Of a DNA stretch of 13,755 bases, positions 1 to 7,556 are shown one piece after another. The position numbers and the translations under genes are program-made. How positions within the stretch are numbered: the first letter of the stretch is position 1; every line of letters begins with the position of its first letter. The notes below the pieces were generated by a model, which did not search any database, was not told where the DNA came from, and saw nothing but the letters and a program-made list of their open reading frames with translations. Origin of the DNA: an uncultured Ruminococcus sp. GTDB taxonomy: Bacteria; Bacillota; Clostridia; Oscillospirales; Acutalibacteraceae. The DNA is taken from contig CACXDE010000176.1 of assembly GCA_902766305.1 (NCBI GenBank), positions 1-13,755 of the forward strand, in the 5' to 3' direction.

Positions 1-36
1 AATGATGCTAATATAAAAACGGAAAAGATGATCAGT

Positions 37-915
37 ATGATTAAAAGTATGACAGGGTACGGACGGTTTGAGGGTGTGATAGACGGAAGAAAGATCGTTT
101 TTGAAATACGCTCTGTAAATCATCGCTTTCTGGAGCTTCAATGCCGTACACCAAGAGGATACGGATTTATTGAGGAAACTATAAAGAATGTTGTTTCAGA
201 ATATGTGACAAGGGGCAAGACAGATGTTTTTGTTACAATAGACGCAGATGACGATGCGCCGGCTGAGGTAAGCATAAACAAATCTCTTGCGGCAGGCTAT
301 GTTTCGGCTCTCAGACAGCTTCGTGATGAGTTCGGACTTGCGGATGATATCAGCGTTTCATCTGTGGCAAAGTACAGCGATATATTTAATGTCAGAAAAG
401 CACCGGAAAATGAAGAGTTTATCTGTTCGCTGACTGAAAAGGCTGCAAGGGCAGCACTGGCAGACTTTATAGTAATGAGAGAGCGTGAGGGCGAAAAGCT
501 TAGGGAAGATGTGCTTTCAAGATGTGATACTATCATTTCACTTGTAGAGGAGATAGAGGCATGCTCACCCGGAATGGTGGATCAGTACCGTGAAAAGCTG
601 TATTCAAGGCTTAAAGAGGTTCTTGATGATACGACTATAGATCCGCAGAGGATACTTACTGAGGCGGCAATTTTTGCTGACAGAACTGCTGTTGACGAAG
701 AAACAGTGAGGCTGAGAAGCCATATAGATCAGATGAAAAAAATGCTTTCCGGAGATACGGCTGTCGGCAGAAAGATAGATTTCATTGTGCAGGAAATGAA
801 CCGTGAAGCTAATACTATAGGCTCAAAGATCAGCAATGCAGACCTTGCGCATAAGGTAGTGGACATTAAAGCTGAAATTGAGAAAATAAGAGAGCAGATA
901 CAGAATATAGAGTAA
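37..915 (+). CDS. yicC: YicC/YloC family endoribonuclease
   Basis: A 292-residue protein of the YicC/YloC family, whose members have been described as single-strand endoribonucleases involved in RNA turnover. The N-terminus MIKSMTGYGR is the family signature. The C-terminal domain (DUF1732) is clear from about residue 244, GRKIDFIVQEMNREANTIGSK, ending in a charged helix with KAEIEKIREQIQNIE. The length matches the family (about 290). I chose the ATG at 37 rather than the in-frame ATG at 28: GGAAAAG at 21-27 lies 9 nt before 37 but directly abuts 28, and family members begin at MIKSMTGYG. It is the first gene of a packed group and is followed 41 nt later by remA, its usual Clostridia and Bacillus neighbour. 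The promoter must lie upstream of the window. Family assignment is firm; the substrate is not visible from sequence. Confidence 0.93.
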   Translation: MIKSMTGYGRFEGVIDGRKIVFEIRSVNHRFLELQCRTPRGYGFIEETIKNVVSEYVTRGKTDVFVTIDADDDAPAEVSINKSLAAGYVSALRQLRDEFGLADDISVSSVAKYSDIFNVRKAPENEEFICSLTEKAARAALADFIVMREREGEKLREDVLSRCDTIISLVEEIEACSPGMVDQYREKLYSRLKEVLDDTTIDPQRILTEAAIFADRTAVDEETVRLRSHIDQMKKMLSGDTAVGRKIDFIVQEMNREANTIGSKISNADLAHKVVDIKAEIEKIREQIQNIE

Positions 916-956
916 TAAGCGTCGTAAGATAATAGTTGTTTTCGGGGGAAGATGGT

Positions 957-1223
957 ATGCACCTTATGAATATCGGTTACGGGAATATGGTTTCGGAGGA
1001 CAGGATAATCGCTATTGTCAGTCCTGAGGCAGCGCCCGTAAAAAGAATAGTTCAGGCAGCACGTGATGAGGGAAAGCTTGTGGATGCTTCCTGCGGAAGG
1101 AAAACAAAATCTGTTATTGTGACAGACAGCGATCATGTTGTTTTGTCAGCATTACAGCCGGAAACATTATTTCACAGGACAGAACTGACTGATACAGCTG
1201 AGGAGGTAGGTTCCGATGAATAA
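957..1223 (+). CDS. remA: RemA family DNA-binding regulator (DUF370)
   Basis: An 88-residue RemA (DUF370) protein. In Bacillus subtilis RemA activates extracellular-matrix and osmoprotection genes by binding repeated DNA sites as a ring-like oligomer. Family features are nearly all present: MNIGYGNMV at residues 4-12, the Arg of EDRII at 16 (equivalent to the Bacillus DNA-binding Arg18), [17 protein letters not shown], and [16 protein letters not shown]. The Bacillus GRRTR segment reads GRKTK here. An upstream TTG at 936 would add seven residues, but GGGGGAAG at 944-951 places the ribosome site 5 nt before ATG 957, and MHLMNIGYG matches the family start. Its last 8 nt overlap gmk. The regulated genes in this organism cannot be told from sequence, and a matrix role is only inferred from Bacillus. 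Confidence 0.9.
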   Translation: MHLMNIGYGNMVSEDRIIAIVSPEAAPVKRIVQAARDEGKLVDASCGRKTKSVIVTDSDHVVLSALQPETLFHRTELTDTAEEVGSDE

Positions 1224-1776
1224 AGAAGGAAAATTGTTAGTTATTTCCGGCCCGGCAGGCGCAGGCAAGGGAACGGTTGTAAAGGAGCTTTTAAAGGATG
1301 ATGATATCCGTTTGTCTGTATCTGCTACCACAAGACAGCCAAGGGGAAAGGAAAGAAACGGTGTTGAATACCATTTTCTTTCTGTGGAAGAATTTGAGAA
1401 GATGATAGCGGAGGACGGTTTTATTGAATATGCCCGTTATGTAGATAATTATTACGGTACGCCCAAAAAGCCTGTTGAACAGTGGCTCAGTGAAGGTAAA
1501 AATGTAATACTTGAAATTGAGGTTCAGGGCTGTCAGAAGATCAAAAGGGTCAGACCTGATTGTATCAGCATATTTATTAAGCCGCCGTCAATGGAGATAC
1601 TTGAAGGCAGGCTAAGAGGCAGAGGAACAGAAACAGAGGATGTCATAGCAAAAAGAATGGCAAGGGCAAGGGAAGAGCTGCTGCTTGCGGAAGACTACGA
1701 CTATGAGGTAATAAATGATGATCTGAGTGACTGCGTTGATCAGGTGAGAAGTATAATCAGACGCTGTAGTGAATGA
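1216..1776 (+). CDS. gmk: Guanylate kinase
   Basis: A 186-residue guanylate kinase, transferring phosphate from ATP to GMP (or dGMP) to give GDP in the cytoplasm. The Walker A loop is GPAGAGKGT at residues 12-20, with Ala where many homologues have Ser. The GMP-binding region follows with [21 protein letters not shown], then [15 protein letters not shown], the strand VILEIEVQG, and the lid segment with [17 protein letters not shown]. Length is normal for the bacterial enzyme. The start is well supported by GAGGAGG at 1200-1206, which lies inside the end of remA; the two genes overlap by 8 nt, so translation is probably coupled. It supplies the GTP and (p)ppGpp precursor pool, and lies next to rpoZ as in many bacteria. 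Confidence 0.97.
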   Translation: MNKEGKLLVISGPAGAGKGTVVKELLKDDDIRLSVSATTRQPRGKERNGVEYHFLSVEEFEKMIAEDGFIEYARYVDNYYGTPKKPVEQWLSEGKNVILEIEVQGCQKIKRVRPDCISIFIKPPSMEILEGRLRGRGTETEDVIAKRMARAREELLLAEDYDYEVINDDLSDCVDQVRSIIRRCSE

Positions 1777-1784
1777 TGATACAT

Positions 1785-1799
1785 GGGGATGATGTCCCC
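1785..1799 (+). other. Small hairpin between gmk and rpoZ
   Basis: GGGGAT (1785-1790) can pair with GTCCCC (1794-1799, one G-T wobble) around a 3-nt loop. No T-run follows, so it is unlikely to terminate transcription. It ends 13 nt before the rpoZ ribosome site and could affect message stability or rpoZ translation; that role is a guess. Confidence 0.3.
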
Positions 1800-1825
1800 T
1801 GAATATTTGTGCAGAGGTGTTTTTT

Positions 1826-2041
1826 ATGTATGAACATTACACAAGACCGTCGGTAGATGATATTTTTGCGGGCAAGATGAGTAAATATGCTCTTGCTATT
1901 GCTGTTGCAAAAAGGGCGAGAGAGATAACTGACGATATGCAGAGCGATAAGGGCAAGGTATGCGATAAGCCTGTTATCGTTGCTGTTGAAGAATTTAAGG
2001 ATCATAAGTATAATATATTAGAACCCGATACAGATGACTGA
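1826..2041 (+). CDS. rpoZ: DNA-directed RNA polymerase omega subunit
   Basis: A 71-residue omega subunit, which helps fold and hold the beta-prime subunit in the RNA polymerase core. The diagnostic helix SKYALAIAVAKRAREI is at residues 19-34, followed by a conserved strand (KPVIVAVEEF) and a short acidic tail. A GTG at 1817 would add MFF, but AGAGG at 1813-1817 sits 8 nt before ATG 1826, so 1826 is the better start. The stop codon overlaps the priA start by 8 nt. In most Firmicutes coaBC lies between these two genes and it is absent here. Confidence 0.92.
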   Translation: MYEHYTRPSVDDIFAGKMSKYALAIAVAKRAREITDDMQSDKGKVCDKPVIVAVEEFKDHKYNILEPDTDD

Positions 2042-4478
2042 CGGCTGTTTAGCGGCGTCTGTCGCTGTAGAACATACGAATTTCAGTTTTGATAAGCTGT
2101 ATGACTATGCTGTACCCGATGAAATGGCAGATATTATAAAGCCCGGCTGCCGTGTTAAGATAAGCTTCGGTCACGGTCTAAGACAGGGAATGGTCATGCA
2201 GCTGTACAGCAGAGATGATAAAAAGGGTCTTAAGGCAGTGTCCCAGCTGATAGATAAGGAGCCTGTACTTTCAAAGGAGCTTATAAAGCTTGCTGTTTTT
2301 ATGAAGGAGCATTTTTACTGTACATATTTTGACGCCTGTACAGCGATGCTGCCGACAGGACTTTCGGTTAAAATAACTTACAGTTATACAGCTGATAAAA
2401 ATGTGCAGCCGCAGAACCTTTTGCTGGATGATAAAGAGCAGTGTGTATATGAGTATCTTTATTCACGGAAATCCCCTGTCAGGGAGGACAATCTGATAAA
2501 GAGATTCGGTGATGGTACTGCTGATATTCTTCGTGAGATGACTGCAAAGGGATGTATTATCAGAAGTGAAACGATAAAAAAGCGCATAAAGGATGAAACA
2601 GTAAAAATGGTGCGCCTCAGGGAAGAGCTGCCTGACAGAAGGTATACTCCGGCTCAGACGGAAGTTCTCAGGGTGCTTGGCGATATCGGAGAAGCTTCTG
2701 TAAAGGAAATATGCTATTTTACCGGCGTCACCTCAGCTGTGACAGATAACCTTGTCAAGAGGGGAATATGCGAATATTTTGAAGCACCGCCGCCTAAGGA
2801 AAAGGTTGTTGCTGATGAAACTGCGGAACGTGAAGAAATAATGCTCACACTGCAGCAGAAAAATGCTTATGACCACGTTGTTGCGGAGTATGAAAGCGGA
2901 AATCCCCATGTCACATTGCTGTATGGTATAACGGGCAGCGGCAAAACCTCTGTTTTTATGAAGCTTATAGACAGGGTTCATGAGGACGGCAGGGGTGTTA
3001 TCTGCATGGTGCCTGAAATTTCGCTTACTCCTCAGCTGCTTGCTAAATTCAAGGCCCGCTACGGAGACAGGGTTGCTGTTTTTCACAGCGGTCTTCCGCT
3101 TGGGGAGAGACTCGAGCAGTGGCGCAGAGTACGTGACGGCAGGGCAGATATTGCTGTCGGAACAAGATCAGCGGTCTTTGCTCCGCTTAAAGATATCGGT
3201 CTTATTGTTATGGATGAGGAACAGGAGTATAGCTATAAATCATCTGCTTCTCCAAGATTCCATGCAAGAGATGTAGCAAAGTTCAGATGCAATGAAAATA
3301 ACTGTACTTTGCTTTTGTCATCAGCGACCCCGTCTGTTGAGAGCTACCAGTATGCGCTGTCAGGCAGATATTCATGCTGCCGGCTTGATAAGCGTTACGG
3401 AACAGCAAGTCTTCCTCATGTAATAACGGTAGATATGAACAGAGAACAGGATCAGGGAAACCGCAGCGGTTTCAGCAGCATACTTCTTGAAGCGCTTGAA
3501 GAGAATCTTAAGGCAGGACAGCAGTCGATACTTCTTCTCAACAGGAGAGGGCATAATACATTTATTGCCTGCCGTGAATGCGGAGAGGTTATTTCCTGTC
3601 CTAACTGTTCTATATCTCTTACATATCACAGTGCAAACCACAGGCTGATGTGTCATTACTGCGGATATTCTATATCTGTTCCTGAGAGCTGTCCTTCATG
3701 CAGTTCAAAAAGAATACGCTACAGCGGCGCAGGTACTCAGAGAGCAGAGGAAGAGCTGTCACAGATTTTTCCGCAGGCGAGGATACTCAGACTTGATACT
3801 GATGCTACTATGCAGAGGTTTGCATATGAAAAGAAATTAGGTGCTTTCCGTGACGGAAAGTATGATATAATGCTTGGCACACAGATGGTTGCAAAGGGAC
3901 TTGACTTTTCTGATGTAACTCTTGTCGGTGTGCTGTCGGCTGACGGAATGATGCACAGTGAGGATTTCCGCAGCTATGAAAGGACGTTTTCGCTCCTCAC
4001 TCAGGTGGTGGGGCGTTCAGGCAGAGGCGGTCTGGAGGGCAGGGCGATTATTCAGACTTTTGAACCGAGAAACCCGATCATAGAGCTGTCTGCTGCACAA
4101 AATTATGATGCTTTTTTCAGTTCTGAAATAAAGCTCAGAAAAGCGATGCTGTATCCGCCCTTTTCGGATATCGGAGTGGTGGTATTTGTAGGTGAAGATA
4201 AGGACAGGACAAGAATCGCCTCGGAAAGGTTTTCTGAAATGCTTAAGAAAAGTCTTTCGGATGATTATTCTGATCTTCCGATAAGGGTGATGGGACCTTC
4301 TCCGGCATCCGTTGCAAAGGTCGGAGGAAAATACCGTTTCAGGATAATACTTAAATTCAGAAATTCAAGACAGTTCAGAAAAATGCTGTCCGATCTTCTT
4401 GCCGTTTCAAGCGGAAGCGATCCGGTTTTTCGTGATGTAACTGTCTATGCCGATATTGATCCGGACAGTATTATATGA
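2034..4478 (+). CDS. priA: Primosomal protein N' (replication restart helicase PriA)
   Basis: An 814-residue PriA, the 3'-to-5' superfamily 2 helicase that recognises abandoned forks and reloads the replisome. The N-terminal DNA-binding domain begins VAVEHTNFSFDKLYDYAVP. Walker A is GITGSGKT at 298-305, the Walker B box is MDEEQEYSYK from 393, and motif III is SATPS. Eight zinc-binding cysteines lie as four pairs at 513/516, 522/525, 540/543 and 553/556. GTQMVAKGLDF and QVVGRSGRG complete the helicase core. Length is close to that of Bacillus PriA. The Walker B box reads DEEQ where E. coli and most others have DEEH. ATG 2034 lacks a strong Shine-Dalgarno and overlaps the rpoZ stop, so translation is probably coupled to rpoZ. 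A hairpin and T-run follow the stop codon. Confidence 0.96.
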   Translation: MTDGCLAASVAVEHTNFSFDKLYDYAVPDEMADIIKPGCRVKISFGHGLRQGMVMQLYSRDDKKGLKAVSQLIDKEPVLSKELIKLAVFMKEHFYCTYFDACTAMLPTGLSVKITYSYTADKNVQPQNLLLDDKEQCVYEYLYSRKSPVREDNLIKRFGDGTADILREMTAKGCIIRSETIKKRIKDETVKMVRLREELPDRRYTPAQTEVLRVLGDIGEASVKEICYFTGVTSAVTDNLVKRGICEYFEAPPPKEKVVADETAEREEIMLTLQQKNAYDHVVAEYESGNPHVTLLYGITGSGKTSVFMKLIDRVHEDGRGVICMVPEISLTPQLLAKFKARYGDRVAVFHSGLPLGERLEQWRRVRDGRADIAVGTRSAVFAPLKDIGLIVMDEEQEYSYKSSASPRFHARDVAKFRCNENNCTLLLSSATPSVESYQYALSGRYSCCRLDKRYGTASLPHVITVDMNREQDQGNRSGFSSILLEALEENLKAGQQSILLLNRRGHNTFIACRECGEVISCPNCSISLTYHSANHRLMCHYCGYSISVPESCPSCSSKRIRYSGAGTQRAEEELSQIFPQARILRLDTDATMQRFAYEKKLGAFRDGKYDIMLGTQMVAKGLDFSDVTLVGVLSADGMMHSEDFRSYERTFSLLTQVVGRSGRGGLEGRAIIQTFEPRNPIIELSAAQNYDAFFSSEIKLRKAMLYPPFSDIGVVVFVGEDKDRTRIASERFSEMLKKSLSDDYSDLPIRVMGPSPASVAKVGGKYRFRIILKFRNSRQFRKMLSDLLAVSSGSDPVFRDVTVYADIDPDSII

Positions 4479-4488
4479 ACAGCGTTAT

Positions 4489-4551
4489 GGTTGGGGCTGC
4501 CGCCCCAAACCCCGCCCGGATCCCGGCAGGGAACAAGTTCCCTGCACCTGA
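4489..4551. repeat. G/C-rich palindromic intergenic element after priA
   Basis: A compact block of short dyads: TTGGGGC (4491-4497) pairs with GCCCCAA (4502-4508), CCGG repeats around ATC near 4516-4526, and GCAGGGAAC (4526-4534) pairs perfectly with GTTCCCTGC (4537-4545). It is much more G/C-rich than its surroundings. The look recalls multi-copy REP-like sequences of Ruminococcus and relatives, but only one copy lies in this window, so repeat status is from memory and needs a genome search. Confidence 0.4.
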
Positions 4552-4557
4552 TTTTTT
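4526..4557 (+). terminator. Probable rho-independent terminator of the yicC-priA group
   Basis: A perfect 9-bp inverted repeat (4526-4534 with 4537-4545; in RNA the loop would open to about six nt) is followed by six T residues at 4552-4557. The 6-nt gap between stem and T-run is longer than ideal. A TATAAT box lies just downstream, consistent with one unit ending and another starting. Confidence 0.5.
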
Positions 4558-4593
4558 GAATAAGCATGAGGTTTTATCTGTTTCAAAGGCGGG

Positions 4594-4599
4594 TATAAT
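4594..4599 (+). promoter_or_regulatory. Possible sigma-A -10 box upstream of def
   Basis: An exact TATAAT lies 27 nt upstream of the def start, directly after the candidate terminator. No good TTGACA-like -35 is seen at 16-18 nt spacing, and there is no TG extension, so this is a moderate call resting on the hexamer and its position. Confidence 0.4.
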
Positions 4600-4626
4600 A
4601 CAAACGTATGTGTGGAGGAATGTGTT

Positions 4627-5097
4627 ATGGCGATAAGGAACATTGTAAAAGAGGGCGATCCGGTACTTAATAAGATCTGCCGCCCGGTAGAAAAATTTGA
4701 TAATAGGCTTGCTGTACTCCTGGATGATATGTACGAAACTATGAAGTCTGGTGATGGTGTTGGTCTTGCCGCACCTCAGGTGGGGATACTCAGACGTGTG
4801 TTCATTATAGATATCGGTGAAGGTGTTACAGAGTTTGTAAATCCGAAGATAGAAAGCACAAGAGGTACTCAGGAGGGAAGTGAAGGCTGTTTGTCATGTC
4901 CCGGAGAGTTCGGTATAACCGTGCGCCCGATGTATGTGACGGTAACTGCTCAGAACAGGTACGGCGATCAGTTCAGCGTAAACGCTGAGGGTCTGTATGC
5001 AAAGGCTATATGCCATGAAAACGATCACCTTGACGGCATTTTATTTAAGGAGCATGTTATCCGGAAGATAGAACCTCACGAATTTGACGAACAGTGA
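4627..5097 (+). CDS. def: Peptide deformylase
   Basis: A 156-residue peptide deformylase, the metalloenzyme that removes the formyl group from the N-terminal methionine of new proteins at the ribosome. All three family motifs are present: GVGLAAPQVG at 44-53, EGCLS at 86-90 with metal ligand Cys88, and HENDH at 130-134 with the metal-binding histidines and catalytic Glu131. The residue before this last motif is Cys rather than the common Gln. A GTG at 4612 would add five residues, but GGAGG at 4614-4618 lies 8 nt before ATG 4627, which gives the normal start MAIRNIV. It is paired with fmt, which performs the opposite step on initiator tRNA, 45 nt downstream. Confidence 0.96.
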   Translation: MAIRNIVKEGDPVLNKICRPVEKFDNRLAVLLDDMYETMKSGDGVGLAAPQVGILRRVFIIDIGEGVTEFVNPKIESTRGTQEGSEGCLSCPGEFGITVRPMYVTVTAQNRYGDQFSVNAEGLYAKAICHENDHLDGILFKEHVIRKIEPHEFDEQ

Positions 5098-5142
5098 TAA
5101 AAACTCAGTTATTTTTCTGCAAGCTTTGAAATGGGGAATGTT

Positions 5143-6069
5143 ATGAGAATAGTATTTATGGGTACGCCTGATTTTGCTGTCCCGTGTCTTGACGCTCTGA
5201 TAAAGGACGGCAATGAGGTCGTTGGTGTATTTACTCAGCCTGATAAGCCTAAGGGCAGGAAGGCTGTACTGACTCCTCCTCCTGTAAAGGAAAGAGCTTT
5301 ACAGGACGGAATAGAAGTATATCAGCCGTCAACTCTTAAAAACGGAGAAGCCTTTGATGTACTTAAAGAGCTTTCACCTGAAATGATAGTGGTTGTTGCT
5401 TACGGAAAGATACTCCCGAAAGAGATACTTGACCTGCCGCCCTACGGGTGTGTGAATGTTCATGCGTCGCTTTTGCCCGAATACAGGGGAGCAGCACCGA
5501 TACAGCAGGCTATCCTTGACGGAAAGACATTAACAGGCGTTACGGCAATGTATATGGATGTTGGTCTTGACACTGGTGATATGCTGATGAAGACGGAAGT
5601 ATCTATCGGTGAGAATGAAACGGCGGAGCAGCTGCATGACAGACTGTCAGCGGCAGGTGCAGAGCTTATTGTTAAGGTTGTACATGAGGCAGAGAAGGGA
5701 ACTCTTGTCCGTGAAAAACAGGACGACAGCAAGGCAAGCTACGTTGGAATGCTTACAAAGGAAATGTCAGATATAGATTTCAGTCTTTCATCACACCAGG
5801 TTCATAATAAAGTCAGGGGGCTTTATCCGTGGCCGGGTGCCTCTGCAAAGGCAAAAGGAAAAAGACTGAAAATACACAGTACACGTCTTTTTGAGGGAAG
5901 CGGAACTCCGGGACAGGTGTTGTCGCTGAAACCTCTTGTAGTAGCCTGCGGTCAGGGTGCAGTTGAGATATGCGAGGTTCAGCCTGAAGGAAAGAAAAGA
6001 ATGGACGCACAGTCATTCATAAACGGTCTGCGTATTTCCTCGCCTGATGAATTGTCTTTCTTAGTGTAA
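5143..6069 (+). CDS. fmt: Methionyl-tRNA formyltransferase
   Basis: A 308-residue enzyme that transfers a formyl group from 10-formyl-tetrahydrofolate to Met-tRNA(fMet), needed for normal translation initiation. It starts MRIVFMGTPDFAVP, a family hallmark. The catalytic residues of the formyltransferase fold are all visible: Asn105 and His107 in NVHASLLP and Asp143 in LDTGD, with YRGAAPIQ between. The C-terminal tRNA-binding domain begins near MLTKEMSDIDFS and includes VRGLYPWPGA. ATG 5143 was preferred over the in-frame ATG at 5131 because GGGGAA at 5133-5138 is well placed only for the former, and the resulting length is typical. It forms a functional pair with def. Confidence 0.96.
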   Translation: MRIVFMGTPDFAVPCLDALIKDGNEVVGVFTQPDKPKGRKAVLTPPPVKERALQDGIEVYQPSTLKNGEAFDVLKELSPEMIVVVAYGKILPKEILDLPPYGCVNVHASLLPEYRGAAPIQQAILDGKTLTGVTAMYMDVGLDTGDMLMKTEVSIGENETAEQLHDRLSAAGAELIVKVVHEAEKGTLVREKQDDSKASYVGMLTKEMSDIDFSLSSHQVHNKVRGLYPWPGASAKAKGKRLKIHSTRLFEGSGTPGQVLSLKPLVVACGQGAVEICEVQPEGKKRMDAQSFINGLRISSPDELSFLV

Positions 6070-6130
6070 AATTATGGTTGGCAGCGTTGTCAAAAACTTC
6101 GCTAAAAGAAAAAAGCCTCACATTAAGGCA

Positions 6131-6150
6131 CCGGCGGCTCGCCGGCTTTT
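6131..6150 (+). terminator. Candidate hairpin terminator after fmt
   Basis: CCGGCG (6131-6136) pairs with CGCCGG (6140-6145) around GCT, followed by C and TTTT (6147-6150). A second arrangement is possible, since AAGCC near 6113 can pair with GGCTT at 6144-6148. The T-run is short, so it may only attenuate. The 106-nt gap between fmt and rsmB holds nothing else recognised. Confidence 0.4.
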
Positions 6151-6175
6151 AAATAGTGATTAGTGGGTTGATATT

Positions 6176-7501
6176 GTGACAGCAAGAAAAACAGCATATA
6201 AGGCTCTTCTGAGAGTAGAAAAGGATAACGCTTATTCAAATATTGTTCTGGACGGTATCCTGTCAGAGTCAGAGCTTTCAAGGCGTGATAAGGCTTTTGC
6301 TTCTATGATTTTTTACGGTGTGATGGAAAAAAAGCTCCTGCTTGATTACGGACTTTCAAGACTTTCAGATCGTCCGGTGAATAAGCTTAGTGAAGAATTG
6401 CTTGTTATTCTTAGAATGGGTCTTTATCAGATGTTCTTTATGGACAGCGTTCCAAGGAGCGCTGCTGTAAATGAAAGCGTTAAACTCTGTAAAGCAAATA
6501 AACTTTACGGCGATTCTGCCTTTGTTAATGCGGTTCTCAGGAGTGCTGCAAAGCTTGAAGCTTTACAGCTGCCGGATAAACGAAAGGGAAAGAATAAATA
6601 TCTGTCGATAAAATATTCATGTCCGGAAAGCCTTATCCGATTGTGGAGAGGCGCATATGGAGATGAACTGACTCAGGACATACTTGAATGTCTTGAGGGG
6701 CAGCCGCCTGTTTCGGCAAGAGTAAATACTCTTAAAACAGACAGAGACAGCCTTATCTCAAAGCTTGAAGCTGAGGGTGTGGATGCAAAGCCGATGATTT
6801 TTTCAGATGACTGCATTGTACTGAAAAATGCCGGTTCAGTTACAGAGCTTGAAGCTTTCAAAGAGGGTCTGTTTCATGTACAGGATGCGGCAAGCCAGAT
6901 ATGCTGCCGGGCACTCGGTGCAAAGCCCGGCGAAACGGTGATAGATGCCTGCAGCGCCCCGGGAGGAAAGTCGTTTACCATAGCTGAGATGATGGAGAAC
7001 AGGGGCTGTATAATAAGCTGTGATTTGTATGAAAATCGTCTGAGACTTGTGGAAAGCGGCGCGCAGCGGCTTGGAATAGACATAATAAGAACACAGGCAG
7101 GAAGCTCGTCAGAAATGCAGGAGCTGCCGGTTGCGGACAGGATACTTTGTGATGTGCCGTGTTCCGGGCTTGGAATAATCAGAAGAAAGCCTGAGCTAAG
7201 GTATAAGGAGGACACGGGAGCGGATACGCTGCCTCAGATACAGTATGAAATACTGAATAATTGTTCAAAATTCCTGAAAAGCGGCGGTACTCTCGTTTAT
7301 TCGACCTGTACCCTGAATCCGAAGGAAAACGGTGAAGTTGTCCGCAGATTTTTAGCAGAACATTCTGATTTTTCGCCTGTAAAGATAAATGATTTACAGA
7401 GCGTTGAAAGAAAAAATATTGAACCTGAAAATGAACTTACGCTGTTTCCGCAGCGTGAAGGCTGTGACGGCTTTTTTATTTCAAAGCTTTGTAAAAAATA
7501 A
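6176..7501 (+). CDS. rsmB: 16S rRNA (cytosine(967)-C(5))-methyltransferase RsmB
   Basis: A 441-residue RsmB, which methylates C967 of 16S rRNA using S-adenosylmethionine. The first ~130 residues form a NusB-like RNA-binding domain (starts TARKTAYKALLRV, with ERSAAVNE-like PRSAAVNESVKL). The Rossmann methyltransferase domain has motif I DACSAPGGK at 257-265, motif IV DVPCSG with Cys329, and motif VI YSTCT with the catalytic Cys378, the two-cysteine pattern of RNA m5C methyltransferases. The start is GTG 6176; the upstream GTGGG at 6163-6167 is a weak ribosome site, but the N-terminus fits homologues. The zinc metallopeptidase gene often found between fmt and rsmB in Clostridia is missing. Confidence 0.95.
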   Translation: MTARKTAYKALLRVEKDNAYSNIVLDGILSESELSRRDKAFASMIFYGVMEKKLLLDYGLSRLSDRPVNKLSEELLVILRMGLYQMFFMDSVPRSAAVNESVKLCKANKLYGDSAFVNAVLRSAAKLEALQLPDKRKGKNKYLSIKYSCPESLIRLWRGAYGDELTQDILECLEGQPPVSARVNTLKTDRDSLISKLEAEGVDAKPMIFSDDCIVLKNAGSVTELEAFKEGLFHVQDAASQICCRALGAKPGETVIDACSAPGGKSFTIAEMMENRGCIISCDLYENRLRLVESGAQRLGIDIIRTQAGSSSEMQELPVADRILCDVPCSGLGIIRRKPELRYKEDTGADTLPQIQYEILNNCSKFLKSGGTLVYSTCTLNPKENGEVVRRFLAEHSDFSPVKINDLQSVERKNIEPENELTLFPQREGCDGFFISKLCKK

Positions 7502-7556
7502 ACGCATTGAGATGCTTTTTCTACTTTGCAGATCATTCATTGAAAGGGTGTGAGAT

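Noticed and set aside
28..36. Upstream ATG for yicC
   Set aside because: The purine-rich ribosome site directly abuts it, leaving no spacing; ATG 37 fits both spacing and the family N-terminus.
2733..3086. A 117-codon minus-strand ORF inside priA
   Set aside because: It is antisense to conserved helicase sequence including Walker A, has no recognisable domain, and is one of many such shadow frames.
7504..7520. GCAT/ATGC hairpin followed by TTTTT after rsmB, as a terminator
   Set aside because: The stem is only 4 bp, too weak for intrinsic termination, and rsmB-rlmN are normally co-transcribed.
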